From Pseudarthrobacter siccitolerans (GTDB lineage Bacteria > Actinomycetota > Actinomycetes > Actinomycetales > Micrococcaceae): a stretch of DNA of 64,000 nt. The stretch spans positions 3,968,001 through 4,032,000 of the forward strand of contig NZ_JAUSXB010000001.1 of NCBI RefSeq assembly GCF_030823375.1, in the 5' to 3' direction. A program made the position numbers and the translations under genes. Positions 42,911 through 51,358 of the stretch are shown one piece after another. A model generated the notes under the pieces. That model was not told the origin of the DNA. It searched no databases and was given only the letters and a program-made list of their open reading frames with translations. Positions within the stretch are counted from its first letter, which is position 1. The number at the start of each line of letters is the position of its first letter.

Positions 42911-44371
42911 ATGCTGCCCACCAAGAATTCTGCTGCTGCCTTGCTGGAACCCCACAAGCGCCGGCCCACCCGGATCGGCCTGGTGTCCGGGGGGCTGGGG
43001 GCCTACTGGCCTCAGTTTCCGGACCTCCTGCCGCAGCTGGAGGAATCGGCCCGGTACGTCACCTCACGCTTTCGGGAAATGGACGCCGAGGTCATCGATG
43101 CGGGGTTCATCTCTGATGCCGCCCAAGCCCTGACAGCGGGAGAAAAGCTGCGGCAGGCCGACTGCGACCTCATCGTCATCTTTTTGGCCACCTACCTGAC
43201 GTCCTCCATGGTCCTGCCCGTGGCACAGCGTTCCGGCAGCCCGGTGCTGGTCATCGATCTCCAGCCCACCGAAGCGATGGACCACGCGAATTTCGATACC
43301 GGAGCCTGGCTGGCCTACTGTGGCCAATGCCCCGTGCCCGAGGTAGCCAATGTCTTCCGCCGGGCGGGCATCCAGTTCCGGTCCGTCTCCGGCCACCTGA
43401 AACAGGACGCCGCCTGGGAACGGATCAGCCAGTGGGTCCACGCCGCCGGCGTCCGCGCCCGTCTCCGCAACGCCCGCCATGGCCTCATGGGCCACCTTTA
43501 CCCGGGCATGCTTGACGTTGCCACCGATCTGACCACCGTGTCCACCACGTTCGGGTCCCACGTAGAGGTGCTTGAGTTCGATGACCTGCGCGAGCGCGTC
43601 AACGCCGTCACCGGGGATGAGGTGTCCGAGCGGCTGGCCCTGGCCAGGGAGCTGTTTGTGCTCGATGAGTCCGTGAACGAGGACGACTTCGCCTGGGGTG
43701 CCAGGGTCTCGGTGGGCCTGGACCGGCTCGTGCAGGACTTCGACCTGGACTCGGTGGCCTACTACCACCGCGGCCTGGCGGGAGAGCAGCACGAGCGGCT
43801 GGGCGCCGGGATGATCCTGGGCTCGTCCATCCTCACAGCGCGTGGAATTCCCATGGCGGGGGAGTATGAGCTGCGGACCTCCATTGCCATGCTGACTGCC
43901 CAGGCCATCGGCGCGGGAGGCTCCTTCACCGAAATCCAGGCCCTGAACTTCTTTGACAACGTGGTGGAGATGGGCCATGACGGGCCGGCGCATCTCGCGG
44001 TCTCGGCGAAGGACCCGCTGCTGCGCGGACTGGGTATCTATCACGGCAAACGGGGTTGGGGAGTGTCCGTGGAATTCGACGTCCGGCCCGGACCGGTCAC
44101 CACCCTCGCCCTGGGCCAGGACCCGGACGGCGGCTACGTATTTGTCACCTCCGAAGGAGCGGTGGTGCATGGCCCCCTGCTGGCCATCGGGAACACTACG
44201 TCACGCGTGGATTTCGGCGGCGATCCCGGCCTTTGGGTGGACCTCTGGAGCCAAACCGGAACCGGCCACCACTGGGCTCTGTGCCTGGGGCACCGGGCGG
44301 CCGACATCAAGGCCGCGGCATCACTGGTGGGCATCCCACACCGACACGTTTCACTCGCACACGGAGCCTGA
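42911..44371 (+). CDS. L-fucose/L-arabinose isomerase-family enzyme
   Basis: This is a 486-residue protein with Rossmann-like first domains (RIGLVSGGLGAYWPQFPDLL; VIFLATYLTSSMVLPVAQ) and a C-terminal metal site. Candidates for the ligands are the Glu residues in GEYELRT and FTEIQALNFF and the His residues in VEMGHDGPAH. The layout matches AraA/FucI aldose-ketose isomerases. With the importer upstream it probably converts the imported sugar to its ketose. No kinase, aldolase or regulator gene is adjacent, so the pathway must be completed elsewhere. Exact substrate not set; the transporter looks rhamnose-like while the isomerase looks arabinose-like. Confidence 0.75.
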   Translation: MLPTKNSAAALLEPHKRRPTRIGLVSGGLGAYWPQFPDLLPQLEESARYVTSRFREMDAEVIDAGFISDAAQALTAGEKLRQADCDLIVIFLATYLTSSMVLPVAQRSGSPVLVIDLQPTEAMDHANFDTGAWLAYCGQCPVPEVANVFRRAGIQFRSVSGHLKQDAAWERISQWVHAAGVRARLRNARHGLMGHLYPGMLDVATDLTTVSTTFGSHVEVLEFDDLRERVNAVTGDEVSERLALARELFVLDESVNEDDFAWGARVSVGLDRLVQDFDLDSVAYYHRGLAGEQHERLGAGMILGSSILTARGIPMAGEYELRTSIAMLTAQAIGAGGSFTEIQALNFFDNVVEMGHDGPAHLAVSAKDPLLRGLGIYHGKRGWGVSVEFDVRPGPVTTLALGQDPDGGYVFVTSEGAVVHGPLLAIGNTTSRVDFGGDPGLWVDLWSQTGTGHHWALCLGHRAADIKAAASLVGIPHRHVSLAHGA

Positions 44372-44458
44372 ACCAATTTCAGGACAAAGTGCCTCGTCAG
44401 ATTGGGGTTGGCACATCCGGCGCGAAAAAAATTACTAAGTAAACTTTCCTTTTGATGC

Positions 44459-44472
44459 TAAGCATGCTTACT
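44459..44472. promoter_or_regulatory. Shared stress-gene motif, copy 2 (TAAGCATGCTTA palindrome)
   Basis: TAAGCATGCTTACT contains a perfect 12-base palindrome (44459-44470). It shares AGCATGCTTACT exactly with the site upstream of the GlsB-like gene (34209-34220). It is 124 bases before the PRC/DUF2382 start. Confidence 0.5.
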
Positions 44473-44595
44473 GTAGACGGGCAGTCAGCCCGAAGCCTCT
44501 AGCAAAGGGGGCGGAGGCCGGAGCCGGGGGAAACTCCGTCACCGGAACTCCATTGCTGGCTAGACCCAGCGCAACGACACATCCAAGGAGACGTC

Positions 44596-45429
44596 ATGCT
44601 TAACAGGGAAAACATCGAAAGCCTGCTCACCAAGGGCGGCAACGTCATCGGTTCCGACGGCGAGAAGATCGGCTCAATCGGCCAGCTCTACGCGGACGAC
44701 GACACGGGCGAGCCCACATGGGTCACGGTCAAGACCGGTCTCTTCGGCACTTCCCAGTCCTTCGTGCCTGTCGAAGGTGCACACGACCAGGGCGGTGACC
44801 TGGTGGTCCCCTACACCAAGGACCACGTCAAGGACGCCCCCCGCGTAGATGTGGACGGACACCTCACCCCCGAGGAAGAAGACCGGCTCTACACCTACTA
44901 CGAGCGCGGTGCCCGGACGTACTCCGACACCCGGGGCGACGTGGACCTGCAGGGTGACGCGGACCTTAACGCCGGCACTCCGAACACCGGTGCCGCCGGT
45001 TACGCTTCTGGCCGTGAAACCGTTGGCCACGATACCTCCGGCCCCACCACCGACGACGCCATGACCCGCTCGGAGGAGCGGCTCCACGTTGGCACCGAAC
45101 GCGAGGCCGCTGGCCGCGCCAGGCTCCGGAAGTACGTCACCACCGAAAACGTCACCAAGACGGTTCCGGTGCGGCGTGAAGAGGTCCGCCTGGAGCGGGA
45201 GCCCATCACTGATGCGAACCGCGGTGCTGCCCTGAGCGGGCCGGACATCAGCGAGGAAGAACATGAGGTGATTCTGCACGAGGAGCGCCCCGTGGTGGAG
45301 AAGGAAACTGTCCCCGTGGAGCGGGTCCGCCTGGACAAGGACGTGGTCCAGGACGACGTCACCGTCAATGAGGAAGTGCGCAAGGAGCACATCGACGCCG
45401 ACGGCGTCGACGGCAACCAGCGCCGCTGA
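44596..45429 (+). CDS. PRC-barrel plus DUF2382 stress protein (YsnF/AvaK type)
   Basis: This is a 277-residue soluble protein. A PRC-barrel domain (about residues 1-75: KIGSIGQLYADDDTGEPTWV) is followed by an acidic linker. A DUF2382 domain comes last, with its double pattern EERLHVGTEREAAGRARLRK and VRREEVRLEREPI, then EEEHEVILHEERPVVEKETV. Such proteins are induced by osmotic and general stress; their mechanism is unknown. ATG 44596 has CAAGGAGACGTC. It shares an upstream palindrome with the GlsB-like gene, suggesting co-regulation. A strong terminator follows. Confidence 0.9.
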   Translation: MLNRENIESLLTKGGNVIGSDGEKIGSIGQLYADDDTGEPTWVTVKTGLFGTSQSFVPVEGAHDQGGDLVVPYTKDHVKDAPRVDVDGHLTPEEEDRLYTYYERGARTYSDTRGDVDLQGDADLNAGTPNTGAAGYASGRETVGHDTSGPTTDDAMTRSEERLHVGTEREAAGRARLRKYVTTENVTKTVPVRREEVRLEREPITDANRGAALSGPDISEEEHEVILHEERPVVEKETVPVERVRLDKDVVQDDVTVNEEVRKEHIDADGVDGNQRR

Positions 45430-45493
45430 CAATCACCGCTGACGTCGTGCCGCGCGCCGCTGAACGGACCGGCGCTGAGGCAACCACGCAGCG

Positions 45494-45533
45494 AACGACG
45501 CCGGGAGTCCACTTGGGGGCTCCCGGCGTCGTT
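45494..45533 (+). terminator. Terminator of the PRC/DUF2382 gene
   Basis: AACGACGCCGGGAG pairs over all 14 bases with CTCCCGGCGTCGTT around a 12-base loop, 65 bases after the stop; GTTGTG follows. A strong stem with a weak T stretch. Confidence 0.8.
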
Positions 45534-45714
45534 GTGCATGCGGAACTGTTGTTCTGTTGCCGCGGCTGGTTCCCGCTGGTGGCGGTATGGCCGCGGAATG
45601 CCGGTGCAGCCGTGCCGGAGCGGCGACTGCACCAGCCAGTAGGACGAATTTCTTCAGAACTTAGTGTTCTTCACCCATTCGCGGCTCCTGTTGTCCCGGG
45701 TTACGAATACCGGG

Positions 45715-46176
45715 CTATGCCCTGTCGGACGCCATGTTCCTGGAGAACAGCCAGCCAGCAGCAACCATCACGACGCCCAGTGCCAGGTGGGTCCAGTTGT
45801 CCATCATGTTCAGCGAGAGGAAATTGGCCGCCGAATCAACACCGACAATGAGCCCGAAGATGGCCAGGACGACATACAGTGCGCCTGCTCCGAGAAGGAA
45901 ATTACGGGCGCCATGCTCGGTGCGTGACATGGCCAGACCCGTTGCGCCAATGGCCAGCTGCACAATGTTGAGCAGCATGGATACCTGGAACAAACCAAGG
46001 AACACGGCATGCGAAGCCGGTCCGAGGAACATTAGTTCGCTGTATTGGGTGGTGACGCCCGGGATAAAGCCCAGGACACCCACCAGCATCAAAACAATTC
46101 CCACTCCCATGCCAGCGTTTTGGACGTCTGCCCGCCCAAAGTGAACGCCGTGTGCATGTGGGGATGCGGTAGTCAT
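45715..46176 (-). CDS. DUF4383 four-helix membrane protein
   Basis: This is a 153-residue protein. A short hydrophilic N-terminus is followed by four hydrophobic helices: GMGVGIVLMLVGVLGFIPGV, AVFLGLFQVSMLLNIVQLAI, FLLGAGALYVVLAIFGLIVG and LALGVVMVAAGWLF. The spacing and the loop MSRTEHGARNFLLG match DUF4383, a family common in Actinobacteria with no known role. ATG 46176 has GGCAGGAGGCAAGA. It diverges from the DUF6350 gene. Confidence 0.85.
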   Translation of the reverse strand: MTTASPHAHGVHFGRADVQNAGMGVGIVLMLVGVLGFIPGVTTQYSELMFLGPASHAVFLGLFQVSMLLNIVQLAIGATGLAMSRTEHGARNFLLGAGALYVVLAIFGLIVGVDSAANFLSLNMMDNWTHLALGVVMVAAGWLFSRNMASDRA

Positions 46177-46325
46177 TCTTGCCTCCTGCCACTCATGTGG
46201 ACAGTTCAATTTTACGGCCGCCCCTTGCGAAAAGCGCCGGTGCAAGGGGTCGTGGGACGGTGCCACAGGCGGTTGTGCCTGTCGGTCACAGACCGGGCGG
46301 GGCCGCCGTGACACCATGGACAACG

Positions 46326-47639
46326 ATGAAACTGCGCGCTGATCAGACCGGAGACCGTGGCCTTCCCATGCCCTTGTGGCTGCAGGGTGCCCTCGAAACG
46401 GCCCAGGCAGCCATCATCTCGGCATTGGTGGTGATCGCTCCGGTCCTGGCGGTGTGGGCTACGGCCGGATTCCACGACGGCGCCGTCGAGTTCCTGGCGC
46501 GCCTGGCCGGGCAGTCCTGGCTGCTGGTCCATGGGGTGCCGCTGGAACTTAAGGCCGCCGGCTCCACGGGCGGGGCCAGCTCCGGGTCCGGGCTGCTCAC
46601 GCTGATTCCCCTTGGCCTTACCCTGATCCCGTTCCTGCTCGCCTGGCGGGCAGGGCGCCGGCTGGCCCGGGCCTCCTATACAGACCAGCTATGGCAGGCA
46701 CTCCTCGGTTCCTGGCTGGTGTACGCGGCCTTCGGGGCGGCAACGGGCTTCGTCTGCCGCACGCCCGACGTCGTCATCAACCCCTGGCATGCCATGTTCA
46801 TCCCACTCATTCCCTATGCCCTGGGCATGGTGATCGGCGCACGCCGCGAGGCAGGCTCCTGGAGCAGGCTGATCGGCGTCGACGCCGTGGACTGGCTCTC
46901 CCGCACCAGCCAGCATTCGCGCTGGGCGGGGTCCTACCTCGGCTCCGCCGCAAAGGCCGGTTCTGTGGCGGTGCTGTCAGCCCTGGCGCTCGCCGCGCTG
47001 CTGCTGGCCGTTGACCTGTTCATTCACTGGAACCTCGTGGTTGCGGTCTATGAAGCGCTCGACGCCGGGGCGGTGGGAGGTGCCGCCCTCACCATCGCGC
47101 AGCTGGGCTTCCTGCCCAATCTCGTGGTGTTTGCCCTGGCCTGGGCGTCGGGTTCAGGTTTTGCCATGGGCGTCGGATCCCAGGTGGGCCCGCTGGGCAC
47201 CGCCGTGGGTCCGCTGCCTTCCATCCCGGTGCTGGCCGCCATCCCGGCCGGGCCCCAGGATTATGCCTTCGTTGCCTTGATCGTCCCGGTCCTCGCGGGT
47301 GTGCTGGCCGGCTGGTGGTTCCTCCGTGAAGGCGAAAACCACTTCGACGAGTGGCTCTCGATCAAAGTCCGGGTCCGCTGGTTCAGTGCCACGGTTTCCA
47401 CCCTGGTGCTCGGGGTGCTGTGCGGCCTGGCTGCCGGGTTGCTCACCGCCGGCCTGGCATGGGTGGCGCGCGGATCGGCAGGGATCGGACGCCTGACGGC
47501 GATTGGTCCTGACCCGCTGTGGACGGGAGTCTGGGTGGCTGTGGAAGCTGCTGCCGGCGTCGTGATTGGCTACGCGGCCGGGCCTTGGCTGGAACGTGAG
47601 CAAGCCGCGGAGGAAGAGGACGCGGAGCTGGTCCGGTAG
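46326..47639 (+). CDS. DUF6350 (PerM-like) polytopic membrane protein
   Basis: This is a 437-residue protein with about nine to ten hydrophobic segments and the family's stretches: ETAQAAIISALVVIAPVLAV, LIPLGLTLIPFLLAWRAGRR, FLPNLVVFALAWASGSGFAM and VGSQVGPLGTAVGPLPSIPV. The mycobacterial homologue (PerM) is linked to cell division under magnesium stress. Actinobacterial gene order usually has it just before purN, as here. The start at ATG 46326 is chosen for the cytoplasmic leader; longer frames exist. C-terminus acidic. Confidence 0.85.
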   Translation: MKLRADQTGDRGLPMPLWLQGALETAQAAIISALVVIAPVLAVWATAGFHDGAVEFLARLAGQSWLLVHGVPLELKAAGSTGGASSGSGLLTLIPLGLTLIPFLLAWRAGRRLARASYTDQLWQALLGSWLVYAAFGAATGFVCRTPDVVINPWHAMFIPLIPYALGMVIGARREAGSWSRLIGVDAVDWLSRTSQHSRWAGSYLGSAAKAGSVAVLSALALAALLLAVDLFIHWNLVVAVYEALDAGAVGGAALTIAQLGFLPNLVVFALAWASGSGFAMGVGSQVGPLGTAVGPLPSIPVLAAIPAGPQDYAFVALIVPVLAGVLAGWWFLREGENHFDEWLSIKVRVRWFSATVSTLVLGVLCGLAAGLLTAGLAWVARGSAGIGRLTAIGPDPLWTGVWVAVEAAAGVVIGYAAGPWLEREQAAEEEDAELVR

Positions 47640-47649
47640 GACCTCGTGC

Positions 47650-48081
47650 CTAAGGGAGCTGGGAGGGCAGCGAGCCTTGCAGCTGCACCCGGCACGCCGA
47701 CTGTGCCTGGTCCGTCAAAGCCCGGCCGACGCACGCCTGGTACTCGCGGACTTCGTCGAAAAACAGGGCTGTGATCAGGATCAGCAGCACCATGATCGCG
47801 GACACCACCAGTCCCGAAATGGTGCCGATGAGGACCAGCCGGGACTCCTTCAACCGGGCCGCCCTGATCAGGAGCATCACGCCGAGGGCCAGGCTGGCCA
47901 CCGTCAGGAGGGCCGTTAACCAGAGGTAGCTGACATCGAGCTGGTACACAAAGAAAGAGCCGAGCACGGAAACCACAAAGATCCGGAACAGGGTGTGGGT
48001 CTTGGCGAGCGAGGCCTTGGCTGCCTCGCTGAGCGGCGGTTTTGTGCGCTGCTGCCCAGCCGGTTGCGGTGTGGTGTTCAT
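47650..48081 (-). CDS. Small membrane protein between the DUF6350 gene and purN, unknown function
   Basis: This is a 143-residue protein with a polar N-terminus (about 30 residues) and three hydrophobic helices (FRIFVVSVLGSFFVYQL; YLWLTALLTVASLALGVMLL; LVLIGTISGLVVSAIMVLLI). A tail with two Cys (YQACVGRAL, SACRVQL) could form an external disulfide. It is antisense in orientation to both neighbours. Not recognised beyond being the kind of protein found at this place in related genomes. Confidence 0.75.
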   Translation of the reverse strand: MNTTPQPAGQQRTKPPLSEAAKASLAKTHTLFRIFVVSVLGSFFVYQLDVSYLWLTALLTVASLALGVMLLIRAARLKESRLVLIGTISGLVVSAIMVLLILITALFFDEVREYQACVGRALTDQAQSACRVQLQGSLPSQLP

Positions 48082-48120
48082 GTTTTCCAGCCTACGCGAG
48101 CGTGCCCATAAGCTAGAGCC

Positions 48121-48705
48121 ATGCGCATCGTAGTCCTCGTTTCCGGAACCGGGTCCAACCTCCAGGCAGTTATTGACGCGGTGAAGGCAGGGGACCTCGA
48201 CGTCGAAATCGCCGCGGTGGGGGCCGACCGCCCGGGGACCTACGGGGTGGAACGGTCTGCCGACGCGGGCATCCCCACGTTTGTTGTGGACTTCAAGGCC
48301 TTCGCTGACCGGGCTGATTGGAACGCTGCCCTGACTGAGGCCGTTGCCGCGTTTGAGCCGGATGTGGTGGTCTCCTCAGGTTTTATGCGGATCGTGAGCC
48401 CGGGATTCATCGACGCTTTAAACGGCAGGTACCTGAACACCCACCCCGCTTTGCTTCCGGCTTTCCCGGGCGCGCACGGTGTCCGGGATGCGATGGCGTA
48501 TGGCGTGAAGGTCACCGGCTGCACTGTCCATTGGGCGGATGCCGGCGTGGACACCGGTCCCATCATCGCCCAGGAAGCCGTGGCCATCGAGGAGTCCGAC
48601 ACCGAGGAGACCCTGCACGAGCGCATCAAGGTGGTGGAGCGCCGGCTGCTGGTGTCCACCCTGGCATCCCTCGCCGCCGCCCACCGCGCGCAGCTCGCCA
48701 CCTAA
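48121..48705 (+). CDS. purN: Phosphoribosylglycinamide formyltransferase (GART)
   Basis: This 194-residue enzyme catalyses the third step of purine synthesis, moving a formyl group from 10-formyl-THF to GAR. Motifs are VVLVSGTGSNLQA (phosphate loop), FMRIVSPGFI, and the catalytic Asn-His-Asp set in LNTHPALLPAFPGAHGV and DAGVDTGPII. Length is normal. ATG 48121 lies 39 bases from the divergent membrane-protein gene. In relatives purH usually follows directly; here it is 2.6 kb away, behind a palindrome-flanked gene and an MFS gene. Confidence 0.97.
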   Translation: MRIVVLVSGTGSNLQAVIDAVKAGDLDVEIAAVGADRPGTYGVERSADAGIPTFVVDFKAFADRADWNAALTEAVAAFEPDVVVSSGFMRIVSPGFIDALNGRYLNTHPALLPAFPGAHGVRDAMAYGVKVTGCTVHWADAGVDTGPIIAQEAVAIEESDTEETLHERIKVVERRLLVSTLASLAAAHRAQLAT

Positions 48706-48720
48706 CCCCGGCCCCCACCC

Positions 48721-48780
48721 AACTAGGTAGCGCCAAGTGTCGTTTTGACCCGCCAAAACGACACTTAGCGCTACTTAGTT
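48721..48780. repeat. 60-base palindromic element, copy 2
   Basis: The left arm is 48721-48747 (AACTAGGTAGCGCCAAGTGT, then CGTTTTG), the loop ACCCGC, and the right arm 48754-48780. The 27-base arms differ at two positions. It begins 16 bases after the purN stop and 66 bases before the AbiEi/DUF559-like gene. Confidence 0.9.
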
Positions 48781-48845
48781 GAGCGGATGGGGGCGGCCTG
48801 TGGATAACCCCAGCGGCGCTCCCGCAGGCCTGCCACGATGGGCGG

Positions 48846-49781
48846 ATGAAGGTTCCAAGCCGACTACCCGAACAATTGGCTTCCCTGCCGTTCACCTTCC
48901 AGGAAGCGCTCGACGCCGGGATCAGCCGACGCCGGCTCCGTCACCGAGGCTTGCAGCGGCCAAGCAGGGGAGTGCGGGTGCCGGACGCGTACAACCAGGA
49001 CGATCTCGCCCCTGGCATCCGGCCCTACACCTTGGTCACCGATTTTGCCGCAGCTTCGCATGCATCCGCCTTTCTGCTGTGGCAGTTTCCCGGATTCCTG
49101 CCGGGCAGCAACGAACCGCTGCTTCACGTCTCCCGTCCTGACACCGTTTCCATCATGCGCCGACCCGGGGTGAAAGGACACCGCGGGCAGTTCTTCGACG
49201 ACGAGATAGTCAGCCATCACGGCCTACTGGTCACTTCCCGGACCCGCACGTGGCTGGATTGTTCCCGCAAGATGAGCATCGAAGAGTTGACGGTCGTCGC
49301 GGATCATCTGCTACGGATTCCGCGGCCCGACTTTGAGGGAAGGTCCGAGCCCTACGCATCGCGGGAGGACCTCGCCGAGATGCTCGACCGGCATAAGGGG
49401 ACTCCCGGCATACAGAAGGCGCGCTTGGCCTTTGACCTGGCGAGAGTGGGATCGGACTCTGCTCCTGAAACCAGGCTGCGGCTTGCGCTGGAAGACGCCG
49501 GCCTGCCGGAACCTCTGCTGAACGTGCCCACCGAGCTGCGTCCCGGCGTCGTACGCCAACCTGACCTAAGCTATCCCGAACAGAAGGTAGCCGTGGAATA
49601 CGATGGCGCGGGACACTCCGAGACGGAGCAGGTGGTCCGCGACATTGCCCGCGAAGAGGACTTCGGCCGCGCCGGATGGGTGCTGGTTCGAATCTCCAAA
49701 CGGCACATGCAAAACAATGCCGGGCTCGCTGTAGCGAAAGTGAGACGGGCATTGCTGCTCCGAGGCTGGTCCCGAGAATGA
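48846..49781 (+). CDS. AbiEi-like N-terminus fused to DUF559/Vsr-like nuclease domain
   Basis: This is a 311-residue protein. The N-terminal 60 residues (LPFTFQEALDAGISRRRLRHRGLQRPSRGV) resemble the winged-helix of AbiEi-type antitoxins. The C-terminal third (APETRLRLALEDAGL; PDLSYPEQKVAVEYDGAGHS; RVSKRH-like VRISKRHMQNN) matches the DUF559 branch of PD-(D/E)xK very-short-patch-repair nucleases, with D, E and K in order. Such fusions are widespread and multi-copy in Actinobacteria; function is not established. It is bracketed by two 60-base palindromes and interrupts the purN-purH neighbourhood. Confidence 0.75.
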   Translation: MKVPSRLPEQLASLPFTFQEALDAGISRRRLRHRGLQRPSRGVRVPDAYNQDDLAPGIRPYTLVTDFAAASHASAFLLWQFPGFLPGSNEPLLHVSRPDTVSIMRRPGVKGHRGQFFDDEIVSHHGLLVTSRTRTWLDCSRKMSIEELTVVADHLLRIPRPDFEGRSEPYASREDLAEMLDRHKGTPGIQKARLAFDLARVGSDSAPETRLRLALEDAGLPEPLLNVPTELRPGVVRQPDLSYPEQKVAVEYDGAGHSETEQVVRDIAREEDFGRAGWVLVRISKRHMQNNAGLAVAKVRRALLLRGWSRE

Positions 49782-49790
49782 CGTATACGA

Positions 49791-49850
49791 AACTAGGTAG
49801 CGCTAAGTGTCATTCTGAGGCTTCAAAACGACACTTCGCGCTACCTAGTT
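49791..49850. repeat. 60-base palindromic element, copy 3
   Basis: The left arm is 49791-49817 (AACTAGGTAGCGCTAAGTGT, then CATTCTG), the loop AGGCTT, and the right arm 49824-49850 ending GCGCTACCTAGTT. Three arm mismatches. It starts 9 bases after the AbiEi/DUF559-like stop and ends 14 bases before the convergent MFS gene. Confidence 0.9.
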
Positions 49851-49864
49851 GGGTGGGGGGAGGG

Positions 49865-51217
49865 CTAGTCGAGGCGGCGTTGCCTGGTCTCGGGGGAGAA
49901 GAACGCCATCCACAGCACGGCAAGCAGCACCAGCCCTCCGGCCAGGGCGAAGGAGATGGCCAGGCCCAGCTCGGGCCAGAAGTAGTTCGCGAAAATGAGC
50001 GGGCCAAAGCCGGCACCCAGCCGGGAGAACGTGGACGCCCAGCCGAAACCGGTACCGCGCAACTCGGTGGGGTAGAGCTCGGAAACGTAGGCGTAGAGGA
50101 CCGGGATGGCCACCTGCACCACGAAGCCGAACACCAGAAGCCAGAACACCGCCGCCGTGGGGATGTCCACCACGATCGCAACGATCACCAGGGTCAGCGC
50201 TGACAGCGGACCGGTGATGGCGAGGATCCATTTGCGGCCGACCCGCTCCACCAGCAGGGCCGCAACAATAACGCCTAAAAGCCCGACGGCGGCCATGGAC
50301 GCCGTAGTGACAAACGCCTTGTACTCGGCGAATCCTGCGCCGATCAGGATCCGTGGCATCCACGTCAGCGACAGGTAGTAGACCAGCAGGATGGTGAAGA
50401 ACAGGGACCAGGCCGCGGCCGTGATCTTCCAGTTGAACTGCCACACGAGGCGCAGCTGATGCCAGGCGCTGCCGGCGGAAAGCCTGGGCACTTCCCTGGT
50501 GTCGGGCAGGCTGTAGGCGCGCGGTTCCGCCCCCGTTGCCGCCACCAGATCGTCAATGACCCTGGCTGCTTCCTCACGCCGGCCCTTGCGGATCAGGAAC
50601 AGCGGGGACTCCGGAACGCTCCGGCGGACCCAGAACACCAGCAGCGCAGGCAACACCATCACCAGCATGGTCAGCCGCCAGTCTCCGTACAGCGCGACGA
50701 GCCCGGCGGAGACAAAACCGGCCAGGGCGGCACCCACCGGCCACCAGCCGTCCATTGCCGTCAGGACCTTGCCGCGCTGCTTGCGGGGAGTGAACTCACC
50801 CACCAGCGCGTAGTCCACAGGAATGCAGCCGCCCAGGCCGAAGCCGGCCATGAACCGGAACAGGCAGAACAAGATGAAGTCGGGGGAGAAGGCGCCCAGC
50901 ACGGTGAAGAGGGAGAAGATCAGCAGGGTGGCCGTGAAGGCCTTCCTGCGCCCGATGGTGTCCGCGATGGTTCCCCACACAAAAGCGCCCAGGGCCATGC
51001 CGATCAGGTTGGCCGTTCCCACCCACGCAACGTCGCCCGGGGACAGGGCCCAGTGCGTGGAGAGCAGCGGAATGAGGATGCCGTTCAGGGTCACATCCCA
51101 GGCATCGAACATAAAACCGAGGCCGCCGATCACGAAAATCCTGCCCTGGACTTTCCATCGCCATGGCAGTTCCTGGACCACCTGCTCGCCGCTCGGCACA
51201 GTGGTGTAAGTATTCAT
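49865..51217 (-). CDS. MFS transporter (sugar porter / aromatic acid symporter type)
   Basis: This is a 450-residue carrier with 12 helices. The first MFS signature GTIADTIGRRKAF is in loop 2-3, a central VPESPLFLIRKGRREEA is typical of the sugar-porter/AAHS groups, and LLVERVGRKWIL repeats in loop 8-9. FMAGFGLGGCIPVDYALVGEF also fits niacin/aromatic acid or sugar MFS carriers. ATG 51217 has CCAGGAGGCTGCG. It lies antisense between purN and purH. Substrate unknown. Confidence 0.88.
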   Translation of the reverse strand: MNTYTTVPSGEQVVQELPWRWKVQGRIFVIGGLGFMFDAWDVTLNGILIPLLSTHWALSPGDVAWVGTANLIGMALGAFVWGTIADTIGRRKAFTATLLIFSLFTVLGAFSPDFILFCLFRFMAGFGLGGCIPVDYALVGEFTPRKQRGKVLTAMDGWWPVGAALAGFVSAGLVALYGDWRLTMLVMVLPALLVFWVRRSVPESPLFLIRKGRREEAARVIDDLVAATGAEPRAYSLPDTREVPRLSAGSAWHQLRLVWQFNWKITAAAWSLFFTILLVYYLSLTWMPRILIGAGFAEYKAFVTTASMAAVGLLGVIVAALLVERVGRKWILAITGPLSALTLVIVAIVVDIPTAAVFWLLVFGFVVQVAIPVLYAYVSELYPTELRGTGFGWASTFSRLGAGFGPLIFANYFWPELGLAISFALAGGLVLLAVLWMAFFSPETRQRRLD

Positions 51218-51358
51218 CGCAGCCTCCTGGAAGAACTTTATCCCGGGCCGCTGACGTTCACACTTCCGCCTGCACAGGGGGCAAAGTGCACTTCGCGATA
51301 AACTGGCCGTATCCCCACCAACCGCGGCACTGTTCCGCGACATAAGACGGAGACATTT

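Noticed and set aside
51218..51358. ZTP or purine riboswitch in front of purH.
   Set aside because: No conserved core or pseudoknot pattern could be seen in the 141-base leader.
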